NCBI GenBank assembly: GCA_029248915.1
Contig: JAQWIK010000063.1
Location: 1 to 46,447, forward strand
Source: Paracoccaceae bacterium
Lineage (GTDB): Bacteria; Pseudomonadota; Alphaproteobacteria; Rhodobacterales; Rhodobacteraceae
Direction of reading: 5' to 3'
DNA: 46,447 bases
Positions 45,546 to 46,447 of this stretch are shown here, piece by piece (positions within the stretch are counted from its first letter, which is position 1; each line of letters starts with the position of its first letter). The position numbers were made by a program, and so were the translations under genes. The notes beneath the pieces were generated by a model. It was not told the origin of the DNA, did no database searches, and saw nothing but the letters and a program-made list of their open reading frames with translations.

Positions 45546-46447
45546 TTAATTTCGTTTAATCAATTTACCTGGATTCATGATATTTATAGGATCTAACGCT
45601 TCTTTTATATTTCCCATAATATCCCAAGCATCGCCAAGCTGCGATTGCATAAAGTGAAGTTTACCCATACCTATTCCATGTTCCCCAGTGCATGTCCCAC
45701 CTAAGCTAATTGCTAAATTTGCCATTTTGTTAGCGACAGTTTTTGCAGCTTTCATCTCCTGGGGGTTCTCTGGATCAACTAATAAAATTGCATGAAAGTT
45801 TCCATCACCAACATGTCCCAATATTGGTCCAGAGATTCCACTCTCAGAAATATTTTTTTGGGTTTCTACCACGGCTTTACCCAATTCACTTTGAGGAACG
45901 CATATATCAGTAACAATTGCTCTTTTTCCAGGTTTTGAAGCTAGAATTGCATAGTAACCTTTGTGACGTAAAGCCCACAGTTCTTTTCGCTCTTCTTCTT
46001 TAGAGGACCACTGAAATTTAATGCCTCCATGTTCAGAGCATGCGGTCTTAAAGTTTTCAATATCAACTAAAGAGGAGGATCCTGAACTATGTAGTTCAAA
46101 AAGAAGGTGTGGCTTTAGAGGTAAACTTAATTGGGAATAGGCATTAAATGCTTCAACTGATTTTTCGTCTAAGAATTCGAGTCGGGCCACAGGGGCCCCA
46201 GTAAAAGTTATTTCTTGCACTGCTTCCACAGCATCATAAATTGTATCAAAAGCAACTACTCCAGAGTTTACCAATTCTGGAATGGGGTGAAGCTTGACAG
46301 TTATTTTTGTAATCAGTCCAAGAGTTCCCTCTGCTCCAATAAATAGAGAAGTTAAATCATAGCCTGCTGCTGATTTCTTTGCTTTCGTGTTGGTACCAAT
46401 ACATTTTCCATTTGCTAATACTATTTCTAAACTTTGAATGTTTTCTC
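45546..46447 (-). CDS. FAD-linked oxidase, D-lactate dehydrogenase/glycolate oxidase subunit type (partial)
   Basis: The enzyme belongs to the vanillyl-alcohol-oxidase family of flavoproteins that oxidise D-2-hydroxy acids such as D-lactate or glycolate. The C-terminal 300 residues are present, and the frame stays open to the right edge, so the N-terminal FAD domain is only partly included. Visible are the FAD-domain end YDLTSLFIGAEGTLGLIT, then the cap domain with LFELHSSG, the substrate-binding RHKGYYAIL, HVGDGNFH with the metal- and flavin-adjacent histidines, CTGEHGIGMGK, and the closing LDPINIMNPGKL. D-lactate dehydrogenase (cytochrome) is the best guess over GlcD because no glcE or glcF is visible. 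It converges on recN. Confidence 0.93.
   Translation of the reverse strand, partial: ENIQSLEIVLANGKCIGTNTKAKKSAAGYDLTSLFIGAEGTLGLITKITVKLHPIPELVNSGVVAFDTIYDAVEAVQEITFTGAPVARLEFLDEKSVEAFNAYSQLSLPLKPHLLFELHSSGSSSLVDIENFKTACSEHGGIKFQWSSKEEERKELWALRHKGYYAILASKPGKRAIVTDICVPQSELGKAVVETQKNISESGISGPILGHVGDGNFHAILLVDPENPQEMKAAKTVANKMANLAISLGGTCTGEHGIGMGKLHFMQSQLGDAWDIMGNIKEALDPINIMNPGKLIKRN

Noticed and set aside
1-46447. CRISPR array, prophage, integron or insertion sequence
   Set aside because: No spaced direct repeats of the right length, no transposase or integrase genes, and no terminal inverted repeats were seen.

Overview
The window is a chromosomal segment of an AT-rich alphaproteobacterium, most likely a low-GC marine member of the Rhodobacterales (Roseobacter-like). 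This rests on gene content and order: a DNA-ligase/exonuclease pair, a SUV3-type helicase next to an S4 protein, fdxA and carD, and a complete alphaproteobacterial division and cell-wall (dcw) cluster that runs on through lpxC, bamD and recN. Several protein starts read like Rhodobacterales family members (FtsZ beginning MTLNL, MraZ with RFRGE). No taxonomic search or GC calculation was run. I see no insertion sequence, prophage, CRISPR array or plasmid feature, so this looks like core genome.

Layout. 1-6310 is mostly minus strand: an M3 oligopeptidase cut by the left edge, an ATP-dependent DNA ligase with its metallo-beta-lactamase-fold exonuclease, one plus-strand HpcH/HpaI aldolase, then an alpha/beta hydrolase translationally coupled to an SCP2-like protein. 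6490-10638 is a plus-strand block: helicase, S4 RNA-binding protein, seven-iron ferredoxin, CarD. 10681-15253 holds a large unnamed single-span membrane protein, an O-acetylhomoserine sulfhydrylase, a short-chain dehydrogenase relative without its catalytic Tyr and Lys, two overlapping tiny cysteine-rich genes and tRNA-Gly(GCC). 15314-22585 carries pyruvate carboxylase, UvrD and the Mrp iron-sulfur carrier.

22586-23148 is the only long gene-free stretch. It reads as an AT-rich spacer, then three 10-bp repeats matching the MraZ operator pattern, a promoter-like element, and a GC-rich leader of about 200 nt ending in a 12-bp hairpin. This matches in position and size the sRNA UpsM described in the 5' leader of the Rhodobacter sphaeroides dcw transcript.

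23149-45545 is the dcw cluster on the plus strand: mraZ, rsmH, ftsL, ftsI, murE, murF, mraY, murD, ftsW, murG, murC, murB, ddl, ftsQ, ftsA, ftsZ, lpxC, bamD, recN. These genes make the peptidoglycan precursor from UDP-GlcNAc to lipid II, build the divisome, start lipid A synthesis and assemble the outer membrane. Many genes overlap or nearly touch, and several begin with TTG or GTG. The cluster ends against a convergent FAD-linked oxidase (D-lactate dehydrogenase type) cut by the right edge.

Most of the window is ordinary. The points most worth a second look are the UpsM-like leader with its MraZ boxes, the GspL-like/PilP-like membrane protein beside carD, the degenerate dehydrogenase, the CDGSH-like mini-protein, and an 11-base palindromic motif shared by the mraZ and ftsZ upstream regions.
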